Assembly: GCA_015258485.1 (NCBI GenBank)
Contig: JABZIF010000009.1
Location: 1-18,987, forward strand
DNA from: Atopobiaceae bacterium
GTDB taxonomy: Bacteria; Actinomycetota; Coriobacteriia; Coriobacteriales; Atopobiaceae
Direction: 5' to 3'
Length of the DNA stretch: 18,987 bases
Of the stretch, positions 6,546 through 14,181 are shown one piece after another (the stretch's first letter is position 1; the number at the start of each line of letters is the position of its first letter). Under the pieces are notes generated by a model. It saw only the letters and a program-made list of their open reading frames with translations, was not told the DNA's origin and searched no databases. A program made the translations under genes and the position numbers.

Positions 6546-8447
6546 TTATTTTTGTATTTTACCGCATACCTTACCAGTTGCACCACCAAACTGCATCTGA
6601 TAATAGTGAGCATAGATGCCGCCTTTTTTGAGCAGTTCTTCATGAGTACCACACTCTACGGCGCGACCACCTTCAATAGTAATAATCTCATCCGCCCCCA
6701 TAATAGTAGAAAGACGGTGCGCAATCACTAATGTAGTCCTGTTCTTTGCAAGTTCTGAAAGTGACTCCTGAACAGCACGCTCTGACTCATTATCAAGCGC
6801 CGAGGTTGCTTCATCCAAAATCAATAAAGGTGGATTCTTCAAAAAAACACGTGCAATAGAAATACGCTGCTTCTGACCACCCGAAAGTCTAGTTCCTCGT
6901 TGTCCGACTTGCGTATCATAACCATCTGGGAGCGATTCAATAAATTTAGAAATATTTGCGCGTTTTGCGGCAAGAGCAATCTCTTCTTCTGTTGCTTCAG
7001 GACATCCATAGGCAATATTCTCTGCAATAGTCCCATCAAAAAGATATACATCCTGTTGGACTACACCAATAGCAGAGCGAAGACTGTGTTGCGTTACATT
7101 CCTTACATCTTGCCCATCAATGGAAATGCTTCCACTGCTTACATCATAAAAACGTGGCAGCAAAGCACAAGTAGTTGATTTTCCTCCACCTGAAGGACCA
7201 ACAAGGGCAACCGTCTTACCGCTTTGAATGTGCAAATTAAGACCACGGATAACTTCATCAGTATTCTTCTCATCAGAATTTGTTCTTTTATAATCGTTGC
7301 TCTTCTCGTCTATACCATTGCTACTATATGAGAAGTGAACATTCTGATAAACAATCTCACCTGCGGAAATTTGAATATCCTTTGCACCAGGAGCATCTTG
7401 AATGTCTGGTTGCGTAGCAAGAATCTCAGTGAAACGCTTAAAGCCCGCAAGACCTTTCTGAAAGGTCTCTGTAAAATTCAAAATGTTCATAATCGGGGTG
7501 GTAAACAATGAAATATATAGTGCATACGTAGCCAAATCAATTGCTTGCATCTGCCCTTGAGCAATCATCCATCCGCCAAAAACAACAACAACGGTATTTA
7601 GAATGCCCATCATTGCAGAAATAGCTGCCTGATATCTGCCCATGGCTTGATACATATTTGCTTTTGAATCCAGATATGCCAGATTACTTGCTCTAAATTT
7701 TCTTTGTTCATGAGCTTCAGCAGCAAAACCTTTAACCACACGAATCCCAGAAAGAGAATCTTCTAACTGCGTATTAACCTCAGAGATTTTAATGCGATTT
7801 TCTCTAAAAATCCCTCTCATATGCATGTTTGCAAAAGTGTTAAATACTACAAGCACTGCTGCGATACCTGCAAGCACTGCGGTGAGCGGCACGTTAATAA
7901 ACGCCAAAATTACGAATGATCCTGAAATCTCTAAAAGTCCAATAATCAAATACTCGGGACCATGGTGTGCTGTTTCGGAAATATCAAACAAATCGGAAAC
8001 TAGACGGCTCATCAGATCACCGGTTTTGTGCCGATCATAATATGAGAAACTCATGCGTTCATATGCATCAAAAAGGTCTTCTCGCATCTTACTTTCCATA
8101 CGAGCGCCCATGATGTGACCCCAACTAATGACAAAATAGCGGCACACAAAATGGACAAAATACATGAGGACGAGACCGATGCACACGTATAGAAGACTAC
8201 CAAGAATGGCGTCTTTGCCCTGGGTAAACAAGCCTTTTGTTAATGTACGTAAAATCTGCGGAAAGGCAAGTTCGATACAAGCCAAAAGTATTGCGCAGAC
8301 AGTGTCGATAACAAACAGATGTTTCTGCGGCGCGTAATACGAGATAAAACGAGCAAACAGTGATTTGTGTTGTTTACTAGAAGTGGACACAGGGGTATTC
8401 ATAGAGCCGTTTTGAATACCATTACGGCGAGAAGAGCTTTGAAACAT
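6546..8447 (-). CDS. ABC exporter half-transporter (fused membrane and ATPase domains)
   Basis: A 633-residue type IV (exporter) ABC protein, expected to work as a dimer in the cytoplasmic membrane. About six membrane segments occupy residues 45-325. The ATPase domain carries Walker A G-P-S-G-G-G-K-S-T (417-425), a Q-loop V-V-Q-Q-D (462-466), the signature L-S-G-G-Q (521-525), Walker B L-L-I-L-D-E (541-546) and H-loop His577. A hydrophilic insertion rich in Lys, Asn, Asp and Ser at about 376-397 sits between the first ATPase strands and is absent from most relatives. The ATG at 8447 is chosen because CTGGAG lies about 8 bases upstream and it follows the Nudix stop by 4 bases. Longer versions would overlap the Nudix gene. 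The family includes lipid, peptide and drug exporters; no substrate can be assigned. Confidence 0.93.
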   Translation of the reverse strand: MFQSSSRRNGIQNGSMNTPVSTSSKQHKSLFARFISYYAPQKHLFVIDTVCAILLACIELAFPQILRTLTKGLFTQGKDAILGSLLYVCIGLVLMYFVHFVCRYFVISWGHIMGARMESKMREDLFDAYERMSFSYYDRHKTGDLMSRLVSDLFDISETAHHGPEYLIIGLLEISGSFVILAFINVPLTAVLAGIAAVLVVFNTFANMHMRGIFRENRIKISEVNTQLEDSLSGIRVVKGFAAEAHEQRKFRASNLAYLDSKANMYQAMGRYQAAISAMMGILNTVVVVFGGWMIAQGQMQAIDLATYALYISLFTTPIMNILNFTETFQKGLAGFKRFTEILATQPDIQDAPGAKDIQISAGEIVYQNVHFSYSSNGIDEKSNDYKRTNSDEKNTDEVIRGLNLHIQSGKTVALVGPSGGGKSTTCALLPRFYDVSSGSISIDGQDVRNVTQHSLRSAIGVVQQDVYLFDGTIAENIAYGCPEATEEEIALAAKRANISKFIESLPDGYDTQVGQRGTRLSGGQKQRISIARVFLKNPPLLILDEATSALDNESERAVQESLSELAKNRTTLVIAHRLSTIMGADEIITIEGGRAVECGTHEELLKKGGIYAHYYQMQFGGATGKVCGKIQK

Positions 8448-8451
8448 ACAA

Positions 8452-9330
8452 CTACTCCAGAGGAAGACGATGAGAAATTGAATCACATAATAGTGCGCCA
8501 ACAACTGTTTTTGCATCCTCAATTTTACCGTCTAAAACCGCATCAACTAGTTCGTTTACAGGAACTAAATCAACATTGATAAATTCATCCGCATCTGGAT
8601 CAGAACCTACAAACTTCAACCCAGTTGCCATATATATATGAATGAGCTCATCACAAAAGCCATCAGACGTTGCCAGTGTTGTTAAAAATGCCATTTTTTC
8701 TGCTTGCATACCGGTTTCTTCAAGTAATTCTCGATGGGCACAATCAAGTGGATCTTCTCCTGGATCCATTTTTCCCGCCGGTACTTCAACTGTTACACGT
8801 CCAAGAGCCGTACGATATTGGCGAACCAGACAAATGCGGCCTTCGTCGGTAAGAGCGACAATTGCAACGGCACCAGGATGACGAACAACATCACGAAGTG
8901 CAGTACGTCCATCTGGAAGAGCCACGCGGAGTCTGTTTACATCAAAAATACGACCAATCCAGACAGTGTCCTCGGAAAGTGGCTTCTCTTCTAATATACT
9001 GTCCCGGCTATCCTCTGATCCAAAGACTAAATGACGTTTTTGAGGCACTCCTGACTGATGTTTCAAATCATCGAAAGAATCCATATGATTTTTATCAAAA
9101 GTCAACGCATCAACTGCATCATGCATCGTATTTCTCGCCGACTCAAAATCTTCTTTAGAGATTTGTGCATCTAGGCCTTCATTTTCCACTTCAGATGAAA
9201 GATCGTCGTCAAACACATCGTCGCTCATACTACCGCTGGGAAAAGTTTCAGTTTCACGTAAGAGTGCTTTATCTTGCGTATTTTCTTCCTCGCTTAATTT
9301 CTGATTATTTTCATTTACTTGATCTGCCAT
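8452..9330 (-). CDS. Nudix hydrolase, ADP-ribose pyrophosphatase-like, with acidic N-terminal extension
   Basis: The 292-residue product has a Nudix domain at about 117-285. The Nudix box at residues 186-208 fits G-x5-E-x7-R-E-U-x-E-E-x-G-U exactly (starting G-K-M-D-P-G-E, ending R-E-L-L-E-E-T-G-M). Upstream strands such as R-H-P-G-A-V-A-I-V-A-L and V-R-Q-Y-R are typical of ADP-ribose pyrophosphatases, which hydrolyse ADP-ribose to AMP and ribose-5-phosphate. The first ~115 residues are strongly acidic and probably disordered, which is unusual because the family is commonly about 180-210 residues. The ATG at 9330 has GAGGTG 4 bases upstream, which excludes the in-frame TTG at 9342. It is 57 bases after purD and 4 bases before the ABC exporter, so at least Nudix and exporter form an operon. 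Confidence 0.92.
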   Translation of the reverse strand: MADQVNENNQKLSEEENTQDKALLRETETFPSGSMSDDVFDDDLSSEVENEGLDAQISKEDFESARNTMHDAVDALTFDKNHMDSFDDLKHQSGVPQKRHLVFGSEDSRDSILEEKPLSEDTVWIGRIFDVNRLRVALPDGRTALRDVVRHPGAVAIVALTDEGRICLVRQYRTALGRVTVEVPAGKMDPGEDPLDCAHRELLEETGMQAEKMAFLTTLATSDGFCDELIHIYMATGLKFVGSDPDADEFINVDLVPVNELVDAVLDGKIEDAKTVVGALLCDSISHRLPLE

Positions 9331-9346
9331 AACACACCTCAACTGG

Positions 9347-9376
9347 CCGTATTGCTACCACACGCAAGCAATATGG
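9347..9376. repeat. Inverted repeat between purD and the Nudix gene
   Basis: Arms CCGTATTGCT (9347-9356) and AGCAATATGG (9367-9376) pair at 9 of 10 positions, with G-T at the tenth, around a 10-base spacer. It lies wholly inside the 57-base gap, just upstream of the Nudix ribosome binding site. No T-run follows, so it is not a typical terminator. An operator, or an mRNA hairpin affecting Nudix translation, is possible. Confidence 0.45.
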
Positions 9377-9387
9377 ATCTCTTACAA

Positions 9388-10680
9388 TTACTTTTCTGGT
9401 CGTCCTACTAATGCCTTAAGTCCAATGTCATGCCTGAACTGTTTACCTTCAAAATTAATAAGATCGCAGGATTTGTAAGCGCGTAGACGTGCTTCTTCAA
9501 ACGTTTTTGCAACTGCTGTAACATTAAGAACCCTACCTCCCGCAGTAACAATTTTCTTATCTGGAGCTTGTGTTGTGCCTGCATGGTATATTGAAACACC
9601 TTCAAGATTACGTGCTTCTTCAATTCCGGTAATCTCTTTGCCCTTCTCGTATGAGCCAGGATAACCAGCACTCGCAAGAACGACAGAAACCGCAACATCA
9701 TCAGACCAACCGATTTTCTCGTATTGCAAGGTGCCTTTATCGCAAGCCAGCAAAATTGAAACCAAATCTCCCTCAAGACGAGGCAGAATGACTTGCGTTT
9801 CCGGGTCACCAAAACGAGCATTAAACTCAAGAACTTTTGGCCCATCTTTAGTCAACATAAAGCCGCCATATAAGCATCCGGAATACGTAATTCCTTCTTT
9901 TTTCATCTGATCAACAACACGTTGCTCTATAGCAACCATCTCTGAAAGTTCATCTTTTGTTACAAACGGAACAGGTGAATACACGCCCATACCGCCAGTA
10001 TTTGGGCCCTTGTCGTCATCATATGCGCGTTTGTGATCTTGGGCAGTTGCCAGAGGTGCCACATAACTACCATCAGTAAGAGCAAGAAGTGAGCACTCTG
10101 GTCCCTCAAGAAATTCCTCGATAATTACTGTTGCACCAGCCTTACCAAAATGACCCGAGAAACACTCATGCACTCCTTCAAGAGCCTCTTTGAGCTCTGT
10201 GGCAACAATAACTCCTTTACCAGCAGCAAGGCCGTCCGCCTTAACAACTATCGGAGCACCCATTTCTTTAACGTAGGCCTCACAGGTAGCTTCATCAGCA
10301 AAAGCCTTCCACGAAGCCGTAGGAACATGTGCCCGCTCCATAATACCTTTAGCAAAAGCCTTTGATCCTTCTAATTGAGCTGCATTTTTATTGGGCCCAA
10401 AACAAGAAATACCAGCTTTTCTCACCGCATCTGCAACACCAACCACCAGAGGAGCTTCAGGCCCTATAACGACAAGTTCAATCTTGTTTTTTTGAGCAAA
10501 TGAAACAACTTCATCAGAATTTTCTTGATTAATTGGCGCAATTTCCGCTTGTAAAGCCATGCCACCATTACCGGGAGCAACAAAAATTTTTCCTACTCGC
10601 GGAGACTCTTGAAGTTTTGTTAAAAGTGCATGCTCTCGTCCACCCGCACCGAGCAATAAAATATCAACAGTCTCATTCAT
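9388..10680 (-). CDS. purD: Phosphoribosylamine-glycine ligase (GAR synthetase)
   Basis: PurD joins phosphoribosylamine, glycine and ATP to make GAR, the second purine step and the one directly after PurF. The 430-residue length matches stand-alone bacterial PurD. The N-terminus L-L-L-G-A-G-G-R-E-H-A is diagnostic. The ATP-grasp region includes V-V-K-A-D-G-L-A-A-G-K-G-V, and the metal-binding segment is E-F-N-A-R-F-G-D-P-E-T-Q. The C-terminal domain carries A-G-G-R-V-L-N-V, another PurD hallmark. The ATG at 10680 has only a weak ribosome binding site (TGGA). It is separated from purA upstream by a 143-base gap holding a large hairpin, so it may be transcribed on its own or by read-through. 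Confidence 0.97.
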   Translation of the reverse strand: MNETVDILLLGAGGREHALLTKLQESPRVGKIFVAPGNGGMALQAEIAPINQENSDEVVSFAQKNKIELVVIGPEAPLVVGVADAVRKAGISCFGPNKNAAQLEGSKAFAKGIMERAHVPTASWKAFADEATCEAYVKEMGAPIVVKADGLAAGKGVIVATELKEALEGVHECFSGHFGKAGATVIIEEFLEGPECSLLALTDGSYVAPLATAQDHKRAYDDDKGPNTGGMGVYSPVPFVTKDELSEMVAIEQRVVDQMKKEGITYSGCLYGGFMLTKDGPKVLEFNARFGDPETQVILPRLEGDLVSILLACDKGTLQYEKIGWSDDVAVSVVLASAGYPGSYEKGKEITGIEEARNLEGVSIYHAGTTQAPDKKIVTAGGRVLNVTAVAKTFEEARLRAYKSCDLINFEGKQFRHDIGLKALVGRPEK

Positions 10681-10738
10681 ATGTATTCCAGCTTTCTTAT
10701 GAAACTATGACTATCTAAACCGTATATCTGAAACTACG

Positions 10739-10796
10739 ATAGCCCCAAAACTCGCAACCTACATGCCGAGTCGTGGGGCTATTCAAATTATTTGAA
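10739..10796. repeat. Compound hairpin plus palindrome between purA and purD
   Basis: An outer 8-bp stem ATAGCCCC/GGGGCTAT (10739-10746 with 10775-10782) encloses an inner 5-bp stem ACTCG/CGAGT (10750-10754 with 10767-10771) and a 12-base loop. Directly beside it is a perfect 15-base palindrome, TTCAAATTATTTGAA (10782-10796). On the minus strand the palindrome comes first, then the GC-rich hairpin, then the purD leader. There is no U-tract, so it is either a non-canonical terminator for purA or a leader element for purD. The adenine/guanine riboswitch core was not found. Confidence 0.6.
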
Positions 10797-10823
10797 CAAC
10801 AAACGATATAGCAATCTCATGCA

Positions 10824-12104
10824 TTAGCTCCAGTATCGGTCAATTGTTTGCTCACGATCAGGTCCAACCGTAATAATTGAAACACGAACACCCGCTAGCT
10901 GCTCTAAGAAATCAATGTAGTCCTTTGCCTCACGAGGCAACTGATAGAAATTTCTTACTCCGGAAATATCGCATTTCCAACCAGGCAAGGTCTCGTACAC
11001 TGGCTTGGCATGATAAAAGACACTCTGATGCTCAGGAACCGTCTTGTACGTCTTGCCGTCGCACTCATACGCAACACACACCTTAATCTCATCAAGACAT
11101 CCAAGAACATCAAGTTTGGTAATAGCAAGGTCTGTAAGACCATTAATGCGAGCAGCATAGTTAACCACAACCGCATCATACCAACCGCAGCGACGCTTAC
11201 GACCAGTAGTAACACCATACTCATGACCAACCTTGCCGAGAAGATCGCCTGTCTCGTCAAAAAGCTCAGTAGGAAATGGACCAGAACCAACACGAGTGAG
11301 ATATGCCTTAGCAATACCAAGAACGCGATTGATATTAGTTGGTCCAACACCAGAACCTGTTACAGCTCCGCCTGCTGTGCAATTAGAAGACGTAACAAAG
11401 GGATAGGTACCATGGTCAATATCAAGCATGGTTGCCTGAGCACCCTCAAAAAGAATATTCTTACCATCTTCAAGCTGCTCATTAAGAAAGAGAGAAGACT
11501 CAACGATATACGGACGAATACGGTCTGCATAAGGCAGATACGTCTCACAAATCTGGTCAACAGTATAAGTTGGAAGATCATATACCAACTCGAGAATTGG
11601 ATTAGTGTACTCAAGAGCCGCCTCAAGCTTCTTACGGAAGATTTTCTCGTCAAGCATATCCTGAATACGAAGACCCGTACGGTTCATCTTATCCATATAT
11701 GTTGGCCCAACGCCTCGCTTAGTTGTTCCAATAAGATTCTTGCCCAATTTTTTCTCATGAGCACCGTCAAGATCTTTGTGATACGGCATAACAATGTGCG
11801 CATTACCGGAAACCTTAAGCGCATCGCATGAAATACCTTTTTGCTCGAGCATGTCAATCTCGCCCAGCAAAATCTCTGGGTCAACAATGCAGCCATTTCC
11901 AATAACGGGATAGGTGCCTCTATACATAACACCAGAAGGCACCTGATGAAGCGCAAGTTTGGTATCTCCAGCAATCACGGTGTGTCCTGCGTTTGCACCA
12001 CCTGCATAACGACAAACAACGTCAAAATCTCCTGAAATGAGGTCGGTAACTTTACCTTTTCCCTCATCTCCCCATTGAGCACCAACAAGAACGGAAGCTG
12101 GCAT
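10824..12104 (-). CDS. purA: Adenylosuccinate synthase
   Basis: PurA converts IMP and aspartate to adenylosuccinate using GTP, the branch toward AMP. The 426-residue protein has the N-terminal G-A-Q-W-G-D-E-G-K-G-K-V (8-19) with the catalytic Asp13, and G-A-N-A-G-H-T-V with the catalytic His41. It also has G-T-T-K-R-G-V-G-P-T-Y (the IMP-contacting region) and G-V-T-T-G-R-K-R-R-C-G-W. Length and domain order are normal. The ATG at 12104 has AGGGGAG about 6 bases upstream. It lies between dnaB and purD on the same strand. The 139-base gap from dnaB holds a TATACT (complement of 12180-12185) that could be a -10 box, though no clear -35 was found. Confidence 0.98.
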   Translation of the reverse strand: MPASVLVGAQWGDEGKGKVTDLISGDFDVVCRYAGGANAGHTVIAGDTKLALHQVPSGVMYRGTYPVIGNGCIVDPEILLGEIDMLEQKGISCDALKVSGNAHIVMPYHKDLDGAHEKKLGKNLIGTTKRGVGPTYMDKMNRTGLRIQDMLDEKIFRKKLEAALEYTNPILELVYDLPTYTVDQICETYLPYADRIRPYIVESSLFLNEQLEDGKNILFEGAQATMLDIDHGTYPFVTSSNCTAGGAVTGSGVGPTNINRVLGIAKAYLTRVGSGPFPTELFDETGDLLGKVGHEYGVTTGRKRRCGWYDAVVVNYAARINGLTDLAITKLDVLGCLDEIKVCVAYECDGKTYKTVPEHQSVFYHAKPVYETLPGWKCDISGVRNFYQLPREAKDYIDFLEQLAGVRVSIITVGPDREQTIDRYWS

Positions 12105-12243
12105 AAGTTCTCCCCTATCGCAGCCATCAATAACATACCTCTACGTGACGCTTGCAACCTCTTAAGGAGTTGCTTTACAAGTATAGCTAATACCACTTAT
12201 AAATTGGCAGGCACTTACATAAGTTGTCACACAAAAGAAATGA
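12105..12243. promoter_or_regulatory. dnaB-purA intergenic region, probable purA promoter
   Basis: This 139-base gap contains a minus-strand TATACT -10 candidate (12180-12185), a short palindrome ACTTACATAAGT (12213-12224), and an imperfect hairpin, GCAACCTC to GGAGTTGC (12154-12173). No U-tract terminator for dnaB is visible, so dnaB read-through into purA is possible. All assignments here are weak. Confidence 0.35.
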
Positions 12244-13683
12244 TTACTGGCCGGGCTTGGTCATAGCTGCGTACTGAGCAGCGTCACTCTCTGAATAGTT
12301 GTTTCCCTGATATAGCTCAACAAACTTAGTTGATGTTGGCATAAACATAACGGGAACATCTTTCAAAGCACCTGCGCGGTTCTTAGCAATAATAATATTA
12401 GTGACATCTTTGTCAGGTCGATCATCCCGAGCAGCCTCTTCATCACTTAATGAACGATCAAGCAGCATAACAATGTCTGCATCCTGCTCGATTGCACCAG
12501 ATTCACGCAAATCAGAAAGTTGCGGACGTTTTCCAGTCCTATTCTCTAGCGTACGATTAAGCTGAGAAAGCGCAATAACGGGTGCCTGTAAATCTTTAGC
12601 CATAATCTTAATGCCACGAGACATCTCGGAAACTTCAGTAGCGCGACTATCTGCACGTACTCTCTCTGCCGGTGGAGAAAGAAGCTGCAGGTAATCAATA
12701 ATAATGACGCCCTTCTCGGCACCTCTTAACATTCTGCGGGCCTTTGCGCGGATTTCTGTAACCGTAGTACCCGGAGTGTCATCAACAATAATCTTTAAGT
12801 TTGAAATTCGATCTGCCGCCTCTAAAATCGATGGCCATTGCTCATTTCTAATCTTTGCGGATCGAATTGTCTGAAGATCAATTCTTGACTCTGACGCCAA
12901 AAGACGCTGTGCGATTTCTATTTTGCTCATCTCGAGCGAGAAAAGCGCAACGGTAGCACCTGAAACGGCAGCATTATAGGCCATACTAAGAGCAAATGAA
13001 GTCTTACCAACACCAGGACGAGCTCCAACAACTACCATTTGTCCTGGACGTAATCCTTGAAAGAGATTATCAAGGGTTGCAAAACCAGTTTGCACTCCTA
13101 GCTCTGAAGCATCTTTTGTTGAATTAGTCTGCAACTCTTCATAGAGCTGTCCGATAATGTCTTCAATTGATTCTTCAGAAGTTTGAACGTCTCTATTTGT
13201 AACATCAAAAATAAGCTTTTCTGCTTGATCAACCACTTGCTTAGTATCTTCTGGAGCATTAAACGCAAGCGCAGAGATTTTTGCAGAGGCACTGATCATC
13301 TTTCTTAGTGTAGTATCCCTATGGAGCATGACAGCATGGTTTTCCCATCCAACCATGGCAAGCGGATTATTACCAAGCTCAGTAAGACGAGCAAGTCCAC
13401 CTATGCGATCAAGGGTACCTTTACTTTTAAGATAATCAGCCAACGTAATAACATCAACCGACTTGCTATTATCATACAAATCTTTGATTGCATTAAAAAT
13501 AATCTGATTAGACGGCGTATAGAAGTCTTCAGAAGAAAGCCTGATAAGACATTCTCCTCTAATTTCTTCAGAAAGAATCATGGCGGAAAGTATAGAAAAC
13601 TCAGCCTCAGCATCTTGTGGCATAGAAACGTTTTCTAAAGCCGTCAACTGTGTAGGATTCATTTCATATACATCTTGTGCCAT
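12244..13683 (-). CDS. dnaB: Replicative DNA helicase
   Basis: DnaB is the hexameric 5'-3' helicase that opens the replication fork and loads primase. The 479-residue product has the N-terminal primase-interaction domain (about 20-125), a linker, and a RecA-like ATPase domain from about 195. Walker A is G-A-R-P-G-V-G-K-T (220-228), Walker B is V-I-I-I-D-Y-L-Q-L (326-334), and the L-S-Q-L-N-R motif (372-377) and S-D-L-R-E-S-G-A-I-E-Q segment (390-400) are intact. There is no intein, although actinobacterial dnaB genes often carry one. The ATG at 13683 is chosen with a weak GGAAA upstream; the in-frame TTG at 13701 would place the start in that site. It follows the rplI operon across an AT-rich 498-base gap, so it likely has its own promoter. 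Confidence 0.97.
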   Translation of the reverse strand: MAQDVYEMNPTQLTALENVSMPQDAEAEFSILSAMILSEEIRGECLIRLSSEDFYTPSNQIIFNAIKDLYDNSKSVDVITLADYLKSKGTLDRIGGLARLTELGNNPLAMVGWENHAVMLHRDTTLRKMISASAKISALAFNAPEDTKQVVDQAEKLIFDVTNRDVQTSEESIEDIIGQLYEELQTNSTKDASELGVQTGFATLDNLFQGLRPGQMVVVGARPGVGKTSFALSMAYNAAVSGATVALFSLEMSKIEIAQRLLASESRIDLQTIRSAKIRNEQWPSILEAADRISNLKIIVDDTPGTTVTEIRAKARRMLRGAEKGVIIIDYLQLLSPPAERVRADSRATEVSEMSRGIKIMAKDLQAPVIALSQLNRTLENRTGKRPQLSDLRESGAIEQDADIVMLLDRSLSDEEAARDDRPDKDVTNIIIAKNRAGALKDVPVMFMPTSTKFVELYQGNNYSESDAAQYAAMTKPGQ

Positions 13684-14011
13684 GTTGCTTTTTCCAATCA
13701 AATTTTTGAATGAACCTGAATAATAATGATTTTTTTAAAAAAATAAAGAGTCATTTTGACTTGCAAAATTTAAAAAAATTAGTCTTCAACACAATTTTAT
13801 AAAACTCACCTATCCTGAGCGGTATCTCCGTAAGTTTTCAACGTTTTCAACATTTTTTAGACTTTTTTCAACACGTAATAATTTTCATACAATAAAACAA
13901 TCTTAATTATTCATATCAAAATTCAATTCTACAGGTTAATTGAATACGTTTATTATATATTTTTGAATAACCCCAGTTAAATTATAGAAAATTCTTTTTT
14001 TACATTCTCCA

Positions 14012-14056
14012 CATAAAAGAATCACCCCTCCGTTATTTTTTTCAGAGGGATGATTC
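14012..14056 (-). terminator. Rho-independent terminator downstream of rplI
   Basis: On the minus strand a 12-bp stem (14045-14056 with 14019-14030, one T-G pair) is followed by TTTT. The loop is 14 bases and A-rich. It lies about 125 bases after the rplI stop, behind a weaker hairpin, and would end the rpsF-rplI operon transcript before dnaB. Confidence 0.75.
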
Positions 14057-14100
14057 GAACATACATTCCATTCTTGCACACTAGCTAAGCCTGTCATAAA

Positions 14101-14128
14101 AACGTACAAATCTGTAGAAAACTACAGA
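14101..14128 (-). terminator. Small hairpin just after rplI, possible first terminator
   Basis: A perfect 7-bp stem TCTGTAG/CTACAGA (14111-14117 with 14122-14128) has a 4-base loop. On the minus strand it is followed by TTTGTACGTTTTT. The stem is AT-rich and the T-run interrupted, so termination would be partial. It stands 54 bases downstream of the rplI stop. Confidence 0.5.
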
Positions 14129-14181
14129 GATTGACTCAACCACTAAAAAATACAAGACAATGGCGTTTCTGTATGCATAAA

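Larger units (their letters stand above)
13684..14181. promoter_or_regulatory. AT-rich gene-free region between rplI and dnaB
   Basis: No credible gene is seen in these 498 bases. The stretch 13720-14010 is about three-quarters or more A/T by eye. It holds a 16-base palindrome of seven T and seven A flanked by A and T (13729-13744) and two tandem GTTTTCAAC units (13834-13842 and 13843-13851). A third near-copy, TTTTTCAAC, ends at 13872, and another TTCAACACA starts at 13785. One near-consensus DnaA box, TTCTCCACA (13 positions from 14005; 8 of 9 match to TTATCCACA), is also present. The right part carries two hairpins listed separately. The region must include the dnaB promoter, whose boxes I could not choose with confidence. 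Confidence 0.5.

Noticed and set aside
8448..8522. Longer ABC exporter starting at 8522
   Set aside because: It would run 71 bases into the Nudix gene; the ATG at 8447 has a suitable ribosome binding site and follows the Nudix stop by 4 bases.
10681..10823. Purine, ZTP or other known riboswitch before purD
   Set aside because: The conserved core bases of the purine aptamer and the pfl (ZTP) motif could not be found on either strand; only the hairpin and palindrome are plain.
11010..11831. 273-codon open frame on the plus strand
   Set aside because: It is fully antisense to purA, which has all family motifs. The antisense product has a biased composition without any domain pattern.
12244..13683. 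Possible intein in dnaB
   Set aside because: All DnaB motifs are contiguous and the length (479 residues) is normal, so no intein is present.
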